This document shows, piece by piece, positions 12,537 to 22,160 of a stretch of 64,000 nucleotides of DNA. Each line of letters opens with the position of its first letter. Positions within the stretch are counted from its first letter, which is position 1. The stretch covers positions 17,503,642-17,567,641 of the forward strand of contig NC_135556.1 in the NCBI RefSeq assembly GCF_964340395.1, in the 5' to 3' direction. Made by a program: the position numbers and the translations under genes. Source of the DNA: Glandiceps talaboti (taxonomy: Eukaryota > Hemichordata > Enteropneusta > Spengelidae). The notes below the pieces were generated by a model, which was given only the letters and a program-made list of their open reading frames with translations, was not told the DNA's origin and made no database searches.

Positions 12537-14046
12537 CATGTGTGTGTGTGTGTTTGTGGTTGTGTGCATGTGTGTTCACATGTGTCTGAATGTGTTAGTG
12601 CTTTTGTATGTGTTTTTGTTGTGCACTTTTGTATGCACCGATTATTTGTTATGTTAGATGTAGAATAGTTTACTCTTGGATAGCAAGACAGAATCAGTGA
12701 TGTGTAATGCCAATAATAAATGGATGTATATTTTACTTTTGATTCAAAATCAATCATTCTTTCATTTCAGGATGCAAAGAAAGAGGAAGCAGTCAGAAAA
12801 GCATATAAATATCTTGCTGCTTTACATGAGGTAATAAGAACATCAAATGATCAAATTGTAACAGCAAAGATGAAATCTATTGTTGCATTTGAAATACTCA
12901 TTATTTTTTTGCAGGAATTGAAACTGTCACTTAACGTCAATTAATGTGTTTATAACTGAATTAAACAGCATGACATTTCGTGTATTAGTTCATCACCAAA
13001 TTTGAGATGAGTTTGTAGCCGCCACTGGCAATGGATAAAGTATGGTTAATAGCAGAAAATAGAAATGATATTACATACTTATATATGAATATGAAATTGA
13101 TGAAAGAAAGGTGACATATTTAGGATATCAACCTGCATCCCCCAGAATTGTAGTTAGAGTGCTCTGACCAACTGAGCTAACGTGTCGACTGATAGATGAC
13201 TAGACAATAAACAAGACCATAGTACACACATTGCAAATTGAATCATAGACAAGTTTCTCCATTTTCTCTTGGTAGGGTTGCAATATTCTTGTGAAGACTG
13301 TTGAAGAAACCGGTAGTATTAAGAGAGAAATCAGAGACTTAGAGGATCAGGTAAGTGACCCCTTAAGCTTGTAGATGTTATCACCTGAAATTGTTGAGTT
13401 TGACTGACATTCACAGTTTGTCTAGGAAACAAACAAACTAGACATAATATAATGTTGGTAGATTGTTGTCGAGTTTGAAAATTTCACTGAAGACTCTGAG
13501 TGAATTTTGAAAATTCAGATGCAGTTCAGGCTTGTACCTATAGAAACATGTTAGCCAAGAACCTTGTCCAGGAGGCATGCATGTCCATGTATTGGTTTAT
13601 ATAATCTTGAGCAGTAGATAGACACGTGTCAAGTTCAAAGTCAAGTTTATATCTCGTTCTACGTCATAAGCAAGATAGTTTTACATGTATCTCCTATCCT
13701 TAACACAGAATTTTTATCTCACTTGTTCTAGGCCATAAACAAGACTGTTCTATTTCCTATCCTTTAACACAGGACTTACGTTGGTCTTTTTTTGCAATAC
13801 GACATGCATGTATTAACTCACTGTCTCCATAGAATCAATTTCATACAGTTTCTGACGTGCCCCTTTAACTCTTGAAATGTATCGCAGCATTTGAAGTAGT
13901 CACTCCAGTGTTTCCTTCTATTCTGACAGATTGACAATGAAAGCAGTAACAAGACTATCACAAACCTGGAGAAGATTACTGCTGATTACAAACAAATGAA
14001 GAAAGAAAATGAATCACTGGTGTCAAAATTGAAGGGAAAGGTGTAG
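1138..14046 (+). CDS. CCDC22: CCDC22, coiled-coil subunit of the CCC endosomal sorting complex (17 exons, 641 aa)
   Basis: Exons: 1138-1187, 2741-2912, 3993-4125, 4785-4918, 5599-5683, 5803-5972, 6667-6867, 7298-7363, 8747-8866, 9726-9845, 10207-10323, 10774-10875, 11365-11472, 11988-12083, 12771-12830, 13276-13350, 13930-14046. All junctions are GT-AG and sum to 642 in-phase codons; human CCDC22 is 627 aa. Residues 1 to about 118 are the NN-CH domain ([45 protein letters not shown]). A variable linker follows, with the family motif [15 protein letters not shown] at 301-315. The C-terminal half is coiled coil with [19 protein letters not shown] and [11 protein letters not shown]. Family knowledge: CCDC22 pairs with CCDC93 and binds the COMMD ring and VPS35L to recycle endosomal membrane proteins. 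Y570 aligns with human Y557, a disease-mutated residue; human T17 is Cys here. Exons 8-17 are nearly all phase 0. Confidence 0.96.
1504..2341. mobile_element. Non-autonomous element with inverted minisatellite arms in CCDC22 intron 1
   Basis: A 19-bp sequence, GAGTAATTATACTGACAGT, occurs identically at 1504-1522 and 2323-2341. Between the copies lie two inverted arrays of a roughly 16-bp unit: CGCCCCATTTTCAACT-like repeats at 1567-1622 and their reverse complement at 2110-2201. This inverted arrangement inside direct repeats is what a MITE or fold-back element looks like. The left direct repeat lies inside a perfect 14-bp-arm palindrome (1499-1537). I see no transposase. The boundaries and the reading of the 19-mers as target duplication are inference. 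Confidence 0.5.
2467..2500 (+). repeat. G-rich minisatellite (GGGGGT)n, quadruplex-prone
   Basis: At least five runs of four to five G separated by single T, in CCDC22 intron 1. The transcript carries the G-rich strand, so an RNA G-quadruplex is possible. Confidence 0.8.
3489..3506 (+). repeat. Poly-G tract
   Basis: Eighteen consecutive G in CCDC22 intron 2. Such tracts are often mis-sized in assemblies. The following 240 bp (3507-3746) is open in one frame but resembles no protein I know. Confidence 0.85.
5070..5414. mobile_element. 345-bp fold-back (MITE-like) element in CCDC22 intron 4
   Basis: The segment is a long imperfect palindrome. Its ends pair as AACTGCTGTCAGACC (5070-5084) with GGTCTGATGTCGGCAGTT (5397-5414). 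The inner arms, 5133-5194 and 5274-5337, match in inverse orientation over about 62 bp (from CTTGGCACAG to TTTGATAAGAACAG), and a further GCCTCTTT/AAAGAGGC pair sits closer to the centre. It has no coding capacity. Family not recognised. Confidence 0.65.
6169..6219. repeat. (AC)n microsatellite
   Basis: About 25 uninterrupted AC units in CCDC22 intron 6. Reading frames across it are artefacts. Confidence 0.95.
8303..8405. repeat. Short direct duplication in CCDC22 intron 8
   Basis: The phrase CAATTATAGTTATGACTATA...GTCTTTTGGGATG at 8303-8335 recurs at 8367-8405 with a small AAAAT-like insertion. No further copy is seen. The rest of this 1.4-kb intron is AT-rich and featureless. Confidence 0.6.
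9097..9448 (+). mobile_element. TIR element, copy 1 (CCDC22 intron 9)
   Basis: Homologous to the reverse complement of 36472-36842. Both copies start with a terminus ending ATTGTGTGGTTCCGATTAC, then AGGTGGGGTAG, and end with GGTTGGGT...ACC and a terminal AAC...TTTATTT.GGCCT. The ends are inverted repeats of one another, approximating AGGCCTAA.AAATAAAATTGT.TGGTTCC, though in this copy the left end is degraded. A 66-bp core at 9251-9316 is almost unchanged between the copies. No transposase; classed as a MITE-like non-autonomous element. Confidence 0.72.
10897..11240 (-). mobile_element. tRNA-derived SINE, diverged copy (CCDC22 intron 12)
   Basis: Aligns along most of its length with the better copy at 29720-30083: shared phrases include CTTCCTCAACTCC, GGGAGCATACAATC, CTACCAGG and AGCTGGGTTGACTGA, then TTTTAGCCATTCAGA and a degraded tRNA-like head. 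The 3' tail, on the left here, is ATT-rich. It lies 20 bp downstream of the exon 12 donor. Confidence 0.7.
11276..11318 (+). repeat. Decayed duplicate of the exon 13 acceptor and exon start
   Basis: The polypyrimidine tract, the AG and the first 27 bases of CCDC22 exon 13 (about 11350-11392) have a look-alike 74 bp upstream: TGTGTTTCTTTCATAG followed by a run containing GAGAGAATGACA. The upstream copy lacks a matching exon body and donor. It may be a pseudo-acceptor left by a short tandem duplication. Confidence 0.5.
12241..12660 (+). repeat. TG-rich low-complexity region
   Basis: Degenerate (TG)n, (TATG)n and (TGTGCA)n in CCDC22 intron 14, with a pure (TG)n core at about 12505-12536. Several reading frames of more than 100 codons cross it on both strands and contain only Cys/Val or His/Thr. 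They are artefacts. Confidence 0.9.
13118..13195 (-). mobile_element. tRNA-like SINE head or tRNA pseudogene
   Basis: Read on the minus strand it contains TTAGCTCAGTTGGTCAGAGC, a near-perfect tRNA D-arm and A box, and about 30 bp later GATGCAGGTTGATATCC, close to a T-arm and B box. The acceptor-stem ends do not pair and the anticodon arm is malformed, so it is not a working tRNA gene. It is unrelated to the SINE family at 29720-30083. It lies in CCDC22 intron 15. Confidence 0.55.
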
Positions 14047-14152
14047 CAGTGAAGTGGAGACCAGTCGGCCAAAGCCTGTATGAATCGTTGATGTCAATAT
14101 TGAATGGAAGGATGTAGCAGTGAAGCAGAGACAAGCTGGCCAGAGCATGTAT
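14011..14152 (+). repeat. 71-bp tandem duplication across the CCDC22 stop codon
   Basis: Unit 1 (14011-14081) holds the last 11 codons, the stop and the first 35 bp of 3' UTR. Unit 2 (14082-14152) repeats it with about a dozen substitutions and lies wholly in the 3' UTR. Unit 2 keeps a TAG at the equivalent place. Confidence 0.85.
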
Positions 14153-16170
14153 CACAGTATGTACTTCATCGTAGAAATGCAACACAGCTCTTGATTTGGT
14201 AGTTAATTTAGTACTTCAAGCATATATCCATTTTTGTCAGTTTCAGTCTATTTTGTGTTTTTTATTGAAGCAACATACAATGCTAAATATATATGCACTT
14301 TCTTTTTTTTATCTTTACAAGATTTCATGCTATCAAAACATGTATATTACTTTTATTGGAATTTATTCCAAGTCCCAAGTTTCTGTAACCTTTAGAAACT
14401 GATTTGTCCTTTTCAACCAATTCACTGGCAGAAATATGAAATTCACAGACTTAGTGAATCAGTGCATTTTGACTATTTGCTGAAATTTTGCTTGAATGAA
14501 ATTTCATGTACTGGTAATGAGGTTTCTGCCAATTTAGTATCTGATTATGTGCAAAGAAGTGTTACCTTCTGTGTTATGAATTTCAACAGTAGGAAATCAC
14601 TGAAAATTAGAGGCTGTAAAAAAATCAAGTTATGACTTTACACATAGCATTTTACATGTTGTGATAACATTCACTGTTAGACTTGGAAAATCTATAAAAT
14701 AAAGAAGATATACACTCTTCCTTAAAAAATGATTCAGTAGCTAGTGTGCAACCTGAAACTTTTTGATCAGATAATATTGATATCACTTTTATTCACAAAC
14801 TATAGTTCACTGAACTTCACGTATGAACTGAGATCATTTGCATATCTTAATTTTTATATACATTGTCAGTGAATTTCAACTGAAATATTTCAACCTTTTA
14901 GCACAACTGAACTGTGTACAGTTGTGCTGCAATGCCATTGGCGCTATTTTTCATCATTGTGTGTAGTCTCAACTTGTAGTCCAACAAAGAGAATACAGGG
15001 ATATTAGAGTATAAACATAGCTGAAATGCACACTGGAAAGGTGTCCTCACATGTTTGTGTAATATGTTACTGAACTCAGCATCTTAAGAAATAGTGGCAT
15101 CTTTAAGAAATAGTGGCAATATATAAGTGGCAGCATGTGATTTTATAAAGCGTGAGTTTTGACCTATTGAGGAAAGGTCTGACATTGACAGTATGATCTC
15201 GTGAAAGTTGTAGACGAAGCCACTTTGGGACACAAGCAGTCTGTGTTGGTTGCTGGTAATAGGCTTCTATCTGTTGTCATGGAGATTGAATCCTGTGTTC
15301 TTCATCCTACTTAGCTTTGTTACCTAGTGATGAATACAGTGTGTGGAGGAGTAGACTTCTTAACTTATAAGCAGAAATCAGTATGAATGCATAGCTGAGA
15401 TGCACACTGGAAAGGTGTCGTCACATGTTTGCGTCATATGTCACTGAACTCAGCTATGTTTATAATCTCAATATTTTGAGTAGTAACTGGAGCTAATTTG
15501 GGGTACTTTGTTACAAGCAATGCTTCATTATTGTTGTTGTACACCATTGTGTATACAATGCCCTATAGGTAAACTTGTATATGTAGGTGTACATGTTACC
15601 TGATTGCATATTATGCACGATGAAAAATAACAGTTTGTGCAGACCCAATGTTATTTGACATCATATTCATGCCATCATATACATGTAATGTATACACATC
15701 CAGTGGCAGCTTTCACAGGTTTGCAACAGAAGTTAATTTCATCTATCATTGAACAGTGCAGCAAATCCATCTAATCATTGTTAGATGAAGATGACTGTCA
15801 TATCAGCCATCAATATATTGGAAGTGTCTGATACTTGTACAGCACTTTTGTTGAGAAATGTACACAGTGTAAGAAACATGTACACAGTGTGAGAAACGTG
15901 CACACAGTGAAAGAAACACTACACAACTTTCAATACTGAAATATTAGTGATGATTGCATTACTTATTGCTGCATTCGGTTACTTGTATTCCATATTCATT
16001 TTGTTTTCAAGTTCATTATCTACACTACTAATACTTCTGTATATGTTGTTCTTCTGGTCAAGATAGAAGGATCCATATATAAACACTTATATGCCATTCA
16101 GTTCATCCAAAAGACCATGTACCAGTAAGTTACTCACATGTGCAATGAAATAAATTGAATAAATAAAGTG
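14047..16170 (+). other. CCDC22 3' UTR and downstream flank
   Basis: No coding sequence is seen. AATAAA poly(A) signals occur at 14698-14703 and as a cluster around 16149-16166, so the 3' UTR may be about 0.65 kb or up to 2.1 kb long. The longer form would include the inverted-repeat element at 15001-15474. Confidence 0.5.
15001..15474. mobile_element. 474-bp element with 24-bp terminal inverted repeats and internal direct repeats
   Basis: The ends are inverted repeats: ATATTAGAGTATAAACATAG plus CTGA at the left, and its near-exact reverse complement at 15450-15474. Overlapping these ends, a 65-bp sequence is directly repeated at 15016-15080 and 15390-15454 with about five differences (shared phrases: TGCACACTGGAAAGGTGTC, ACTGAACTCAGC). 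No coding capacity. Family not recognised. Confidence 0.65.
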
Positions 16171-19100
16171 TTATCAACAACCTTATTTATTTTTATCTGT
16201 GTAAATATGTAAATATGTCGAATAACGAATAGCTACATGTAGTATATGAATTGACCCTGATGCTTTATTTTCAAGTGTTTCATTCTGTATGTCCTGTGTG
16301 TGTGTGTGTGTGTGTCTGTCTGTCTGTCTGTCTGTCTGTGTCTGTGTCTGTTCAGCAATATCCTTTTATGAAGTTTTACAGACTTCTGTACATGTAAATG
16401 TCACACAAACTTTGAAATTAGCTGATGTGTGTGTGTGTGTATAACAGGTGGCCTACATGTATGTAAGGGGAAACAGCTGTTAACCTACCATCTTTAACAC
16501 CAATTAACCGTGTCCAAGAACACTCACTCATGTACTGACATGTATCCGTTTTTGAACAATTGCCAGACACCTTTGTCCTAAAACTAGACCAGGACATCTT
16601 TGGTTTGTGTCAAAACTACTAAAACAGATGAAAAAAAACAGACGGAAAGGTAGGTTCACATATTCATTCCACAGGAGTCAGAGTCGACTAAGTGTGTATG
16701 CAATAGTTGAACAAAGGCGCACGTTCTAGCGTTTACTTATTAGGACCATGGATGTATTAGCGAGATATACATCCATGCTACGACCATGGAGATAGGCACA
16801 CACTTAGACTTCCTATCTCCTAGTCTAGCTGCTAGACCTCGGGTTTTCTTATAATTATGACGTAGGCTATCGCCCTCACTATACTAGCGACCTTCGGTTG
16901 GCTTCACAGTGAGCAGAATATACCGAGGGATCTAGCAGTAAAAGTACCTACTTCCATGCTACGACCATGGAAGTAGTGGGTTATACTTCCCAGGGATACT
17001 TCCATCCTACACCGATCGCGAGTGTAGTAAATACATATGTGTACATTCGGTTTATTTTTTCGTATGTATCCAACTGCAAGCAAGATTTACAATGTCACTT
17101 TGTCTGTGCTTTGATACACCAGTAGTGTGTGAATGGACTGAATTGTATTGACGCCTATTGTGACTATGTTTATTGTCAACAAAGCCTTTCTAACAGAAAG
17201 AATACTTAATTACTGAGGTTGGTGATAACAATAGGACAGTGATGTATTATGGGTAGAAAGGGAAAGCAAATTAACCAATGAGTGTCGGTTAAAGAGGGGC
17301 TTTTCAAATTGAAAACGTAGGCTCAAAATCATGACAAGTCATAAATTCCAACCTGAATAATAGTTGAACATCGTTACAAGTGATCAGCTTGGGAACTTAC
17401 GATCATTGGTTGGTTAGAAGAGTGTCAACAGCTACCAGAAACAGTTTGCCGTTGTTTTAGCAAGGAGTCTGCAAGGTAGGTGTTCGGTATTTTCAGGACA
17501 AATCGAAATGGGCGGGGTCACTGCGCTTAAAACCTGTACAAGTAATATGTACCACACCCAAATCTACGTGGGTAATATCACTAGTAGTTGCCTTTTCAAT
17601 ATATAAAAACTTTACAAAAAAGAGGAAAAATCGTGGAGAAAGTTCGCTTAGCAACGAACAAAAGCAACAGGTGGTCACGGCGATAAGACCATGTATCGCT
17701 ATGGCACACGACGTCGATACGGTGTTGCCACTCGTTTTCCAATTGATTGAATAGCTTGCAACGGTATAACGGTTTAAAGTTACCAAACTGTACAGTATTT
17801 CGTTGGCACATTCCTTTGTTTTGAGATATTTAATACTGGAACTAGACGAAGATTAGTTACTCTAGACAAAGAATGTTTAGGTTTACTATTCATCTCAACG
17901 CAACCCAACCCAAAATCCGGGATATTAAGAATCCGATTAGAGTCAACTCTTATTGAGTCTTTGAAGCTTATGAATGAAATAAAAGCTGACAGAGAGTACA
18001 GTATTTAACTTAACAGCCCCTCCCAAATTTGATTAAAGTTAAAGATAACGACAGTGGGATAGTGCCCTTGAAATCGTGTTGGTCTGTTCACACCGAAATC
18101 CACTGCCTTGCCAGAAGGCACAACAACAATAACCAAGGTTTGGTATATTTGTTCTCTGTTTGGACGACTCTTTATTGAGGTCAATGTTGTTATTATGTAA
18201 TCATTGACGTCATCGACATTGAGTGAAAACATCACAAACCTACAGTACTTTAATTTTGAATTATTTTACTTCATACAACATGCCATTACTATACACACAT
18301 TATATAAATAGTACCTCAATGGAATGACGTATTATATTACCACGCAGTACTCCTGATAAATACACTGAAATCTAAAAAACAAATGGTATATTATCACTGT
18401 ATTCCTATAAAATGATTTGTACGTACTGTACGAAATTTAAAGTAATGTAATTCGCTCAGATCGTACGCCGGGCCTGAATTAAGCTTTACAAAGGCAGTGA
18501 TTTTCTTTGAAAACTAGCTTTGTCGCTACAGAATCAATATATTAGGTTATTTTAGTGTGGCAGAGGTTTTTGATGATATAGTTAATAACGGTTGGCATCT
18601 TAATCAAAGTTGTTGAAAGGTGTATCATTTCTACATTTTGAACTTTCAAGTTGGAAACATGTCTAAAAAGAATTACTACAAAAGGGCCTGTACATAGATG
18701 TTGCCATTGTAATTGTTTAGTGTTTCATCACTCAAATGTGTACACAATAGACTAATCAAACTGTTTACTCATTAAAAAGATACATGGTCATTTCAAACGC
18801 ATGATTGTTCTAACTTGAAGTGTAAACAGTAGAGTCATTTATATCAGGCTTGATATGAAGACAGTATGTCGTAATTTCCACCTGTTATGCCGTAGAATAT
18901 AACTCAACTTGAAGTTCAAGTTGTCTTTGTTAGCGAGAGACGAGTCATGTGACTCGATGGTAACTTTAACCTGGCTGACGGTAAGAACCCAATTGCAACA
19001 GTGACATTTCGAAATTTATGCAGAATAGCTAATTTATATAATATGTCACTCCTTTTTAAAAAAAACACAAGCTATCCAGAAATTCGTAGAGTTAGGAAAT

Positions 19101-19366
19101 GTAAGCTTATAGCTTGATTAATGCCCATACTCTAACCCGTTCATTTTGCAAACCGATAGCTGAACTTTCTTCCGCGACAATGTAGGTGCGTCTTCAACGG
19201 TCTTCAAAGTTTGTGATTTTCTTCGCAGTTGTGTTAATAAGCTTACAACGAATGCACCGGTTATGTAAAACTCGACACCTTTTATTTGCATTCTTTATAT
19301 TCTGAGTATATGTTTTAAATAGTTGTACATTGAATCCGTTGGAAGTAACCGTCTTATTTCTTTCAG
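16171..19366. other. Spacer between CCDC22 and the RING-NHL gene
   Basis: Holds a (TG)n(TCTG)n microsatellite at about 16296-16350 and the hairpin cluster at 16741-16980. From about 17000 to 19300 I see no gene, recognisable repeat or RNA. The end of the spacer should contain the promoter and perhaps a non-coding first exon of the RING-NHL gene. Confidence 0.5.
16741..16980. repeat. Cluster of nested hairpins
   Basis: Arms at 16748-16757/16767-16776 (ATGGATGTAT), at 16788-16796/16812-16820 (GGAGATAGG) and at 16948-16958/16966-16976 (CTACTTCCATG) are perfect. The last hairpin's seven-base loop CTACGAC is also found inside another TCCATG...CATGGA hairpin at 16772-16790. Two identical loops with matching stems 188 bp apart indicate a fold-back element with duplicated stems rather than chance. 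Confidence 0.5.
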
Positions 19367-19392
19367 GAAATTTTGGTTGGTCTACTAATAAA

Positions 19393-20514
19393 ATGGTTTC
19401 CACTGTAAGCCAACTTGCAAGTCAACTTAGGGATGAATTTCTCACGTGTTCGTTGTGTTTCTCATGTTATCAAAAGCCTAAGCTGTTGCCATGTCAACAT
19501 ACGTTCTGCTCTTCATGCCTCGAAAGATGGGTCGTGTCAAGGAAAATTCAACTGACGTTGTTATGTCCTGTGTGCAGGGGAGAAGTCGCCCTCACAAGTC
19601 AGGGAGTTGCGGGGTTTCCTGACAACATTTTTGTGAAGAATTTTATTGAATATTTGAAGTTGAATGTTAAAGACGTGGAGCAGAAGAAGGGACTTTTGCA
19701 CGATTTCGGAATAAAAGGCAGTTCGGACGGTTGTCTTTATAAGCCCCAATCTGTCGCTGTTCTCAGTACAGGTGACGTCATCGTTGCGGACTGCAAAAAT
19801 AGGCTGCAGGTATTTACCGGGAGCGGCAAATATCAACGCAAAATAACCATCAATGACTTAAACGAGAAATTCGTGCCAAGTTGTCTTTCGGTTGCAAGGA
19901 ACGCAGATGGTGGCGAGGATCTTGTTTGTGTATCTGACATTAACAACAGAATTGTCTGTGTATGTACTTTGAAAGGAGAAGTCGTGAGAGAAATCGGTAG
20001 AGATAATTTGACTATGCCCGGTGGTGTTGCCATGAGCGACGATGGTCTTGTCCACGTAGTTGATATATGGTCAAATACGGTGCGAACATTCGATGCTGAC
20101 AACGAGCTTGACAGCAAATTTGGAAGCATGGGCGATGGCGAGGGTGAAATGTGTAAACCCAAGCATATCGCAGTTACAAAGAGTGGCGAGTTAGTTGTTG
20201 CAGATACTCAGAATTACAGAGTACAGATTTTCGATAGCAACGGCAGATTTGTAAGGAAGTTTGGAAATAAAGGAAAGGGGGATGGCGAATTTTTGTGTCC
20301 TAGCGGGGTTGCAGTAGATAGATTTGGTAATATTCTCGTTGCTGACAGTGTCCTTCGGCGAATACAGATGTTTACTCACTGGGGTCGATTTGTAAGAAGG
20401 ATCGATGAAGAAGCTGATGGCTTGAAGTATCCAGAAGGCCTTACCGCAACTACCAATGGTGATGTTTACGTGGCGGATGCTGGTTGCCATAAGATAAAAG
20501 TCTTCCAATACTGA
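19393..20514 (+). CDS. RING-NHL E3 ubiquitin ligase, malin/TRIM32-like, single coding exon (373 aa)
   Basis: A C3HC4 RING finger occupies residues 19-61: C19, C22, C34, H36, C39, C42, C58 and C61 are all present. No B-box or coiled coil separates it from six NHL repeats (about 110-373), each of the form KP..VAV...G...VAD....R.QVF, for example KPKHIAVTKSGELVVADTQN. Six blades make a closed beta-propeller that would bind substrates while the RING recruits an E2. RING followed directly by six NHL repeats without introns is the architecture of malin (NHLRC1); TRIM32 and TRIM2/3 carry extra domains. Many invertebrates have expanded families of this type, so orthology is not claimed. The frame is open 21 codons further up, but a good acceptor (TTATTTCTTTCAG, ending 19366) suggests a non-coding upstream exon, and ATG 19393 has A at -3 and G at +4. 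Confidence 0.9.
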   Translation: MVSTVSQLASQLRDEFLTCSLCFSCYQKPKLLPCQHTFCSSCLERWVVSRKIQLTLLCPVCRGEVALTSQGVAGFPDNIFVKNFIEYLKLNVKDVEQKKGLLHDFGIKGSSDGCLYKPQSVAVLSTGDVIVADCKNRLQVFTGSGKYQRKITINDLNEKFVPSCLSVARNADGGEDLVCVSDINNRIVCVCTLKGEVVREIGRDNLTMPGGVAMSDDGLVHVVDIWSNTVRTFDADNELDSKFGSMGDGEGEMCKPKHIAVTKSGELVVADTQNYRVQIFDSNGRFVRKFGNKGKGDGEFLCPSGVAVDRFGNILVADSVLRRIQMFTHWGRFVRRIDEEADGLKYPEGLTATTNGDVYVADAGCHKIKVFQY

Positions 20515-20576
20515 ACGTATTGTTTGTAACTAAAACATAATATTTAATAGCATCATTACCTAGATCCTAACTGCAG

Positions 20577-20996
20577 CACAGGGATCCCAAGAACCGTGTT
20601 GGAAACAAACAAACAAACAAACAAACAAACAAACAAACAAACAAACAAACAAACACACAAACAAACAAACAAACAAACAAACAAACAAAAATATGCATGG
20701 TAAATGAAATATCATTTTAACATCATGGATAACTATCTATTGAAATGATATAATATATGTTTCTATATATCCTGTATATACAATTTTGTATAGAAAATAT
20801 ATATAGTAACATATAGTACCGTATATTATTTCAATTATAGTATACATGCCCGTATATACATATATACATGTTTACAGATAGATAGTTATCCGCGAGTTTG
20901 CATATGTGTTTGTTTGTCTGTGTTCCGTGTATCTATCTATTTGTTTGTTTGTTTGTTTGTTTGTTTGTTTGTAACACGGTTCCTGGGCTCCCTGTG
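20577..20996. mobile_element. 420-bp element with 24-bp TIRs that continue into tetranucleotide repeats
   Basis: CACAGGGATCCCAAGAACCG at 20577-20596 plus TGTT is matched by the inverted sequence at 20973-20996, with two mismatches in 24 bp. Each TIR runs inward into a microsatellite: (CAAA)n at 20604-20688 and its complement (GTTT)n at 20938-20972. The arms therefore form one extended inverted repeat. The centre is AT-rich and non-coding. It starts 62 bp after the RING-NHL stop codon, probably in the 3' UTR. Confidence 0.7.
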
Positions 20997-21644
20997 ACTG
21001 AAGTTGCCTCCCGTTCAACCCCAAGCAACCAAGTCAGAAAGGTTCAACTTCAGTTCAAAGTTGAAACCACATTAAACCCCCCAATGACATAAAGCTATAA
21101 CAAGCAGTAATTGATACCATATGAAAAATGTAAACTATGAAAGACTATAACCTGTTTGACTTTTCTTTTCTTTCTTTCTTTTTTTTTATAGAAGGTGACA
21201 TTTAGATTTGAAGAGTGTATTTAGTTTCAAATGATACATGATACCACTTAAATAGTGATTGACTCTCTCTTTTAGTGCCACCTTAATCTAGATTTTATTG
21301 TGATATTGAAAGATAAAAGATGTGACAAGAGTATCACTCCATCTCTGCTCCAAATACAACTCATGGTGTCGTAATACTGATATACCGCATAGACTAAACT
21401 CTTAAATCTTACAATTGTCTACAATTTCTCATTCACAATCATGGCGTCGAAGAGCAGTTGCACGTTTTAAAACTGTCCATTTTTCATTTGTGTTTATGAA
21501 TGAATGAATAAATGAACAGATGAATAGATAAATAAATACACTAGTGGTAGCGAGTGAACAAGGTTAATGGTTAAAGGTTCCAGCCGAAAGCTTTTGTAAA
21601 ATAGTCACGTGTGTGAATTTGGTTAATAATATTGTGTATTTATC

Positions 21645-21775
<131 letters not shown>

Positions 21776-22065
21776 GTGTGTGTGTAATATATTGCATATA
21801 TTACATTATATATAATATATATGATGTACATATGTATATATATATATTGTTTATATTATCTTATAGATGAAAGACGAATGAGTCATTAAGCTAGCAATGA
21901 AAGTTTATTCTTTTACTGTAAGCCAATTAATTAATTAACGAAAATACATTGTTTATACATAATACGTGACATCATAGCTACAACGGCTATCTGTTACATA
22001 TAATAAAATAATCCATGAATATAATTGTTTATTTTCTATGTTTGTAGCATGTTTGTGTGTATTCG

Positions 22066-22067
<2 letters not shown>

Positions 22068-22096
<29 letters not shown>

Positions 22097-22160
22097 TGTA
22101 TGTATGTATGTATGTATGTATGTATGTATGTATGTATGTATGTATGTATGTATGTATGTA
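22068..22160. repeat. (GTAT)n microsatellite
   Basis: About 23 units of GTAT ending in GTACGTAC. All three frames stay open, producing meaningless Met-Tyr-Val-Cys peptides. Confidence 0.95.

Noticed and set aside
12189-12757. Cys/Val-rich and His/Thr-rich frames over 100 codons on both strands
   Set aside because: Artefacts of TG-rich repeat inside CCDC22 intron 14.
13118-13195. Functional tRNA gene on the minus strand
   Set aside because: The acceptor-stem ends do not pair and the anticodon arm is distorted; only the A- and B-box-like parts survive.
1138-14046. First thought: IFT81 or another intraflagellar coiled-coil protein
   Set aside because: The N-terminal NN-CH residues and the SRFTH and [11 protein letters not shown] motifs match CCDC22 and not IFT81.
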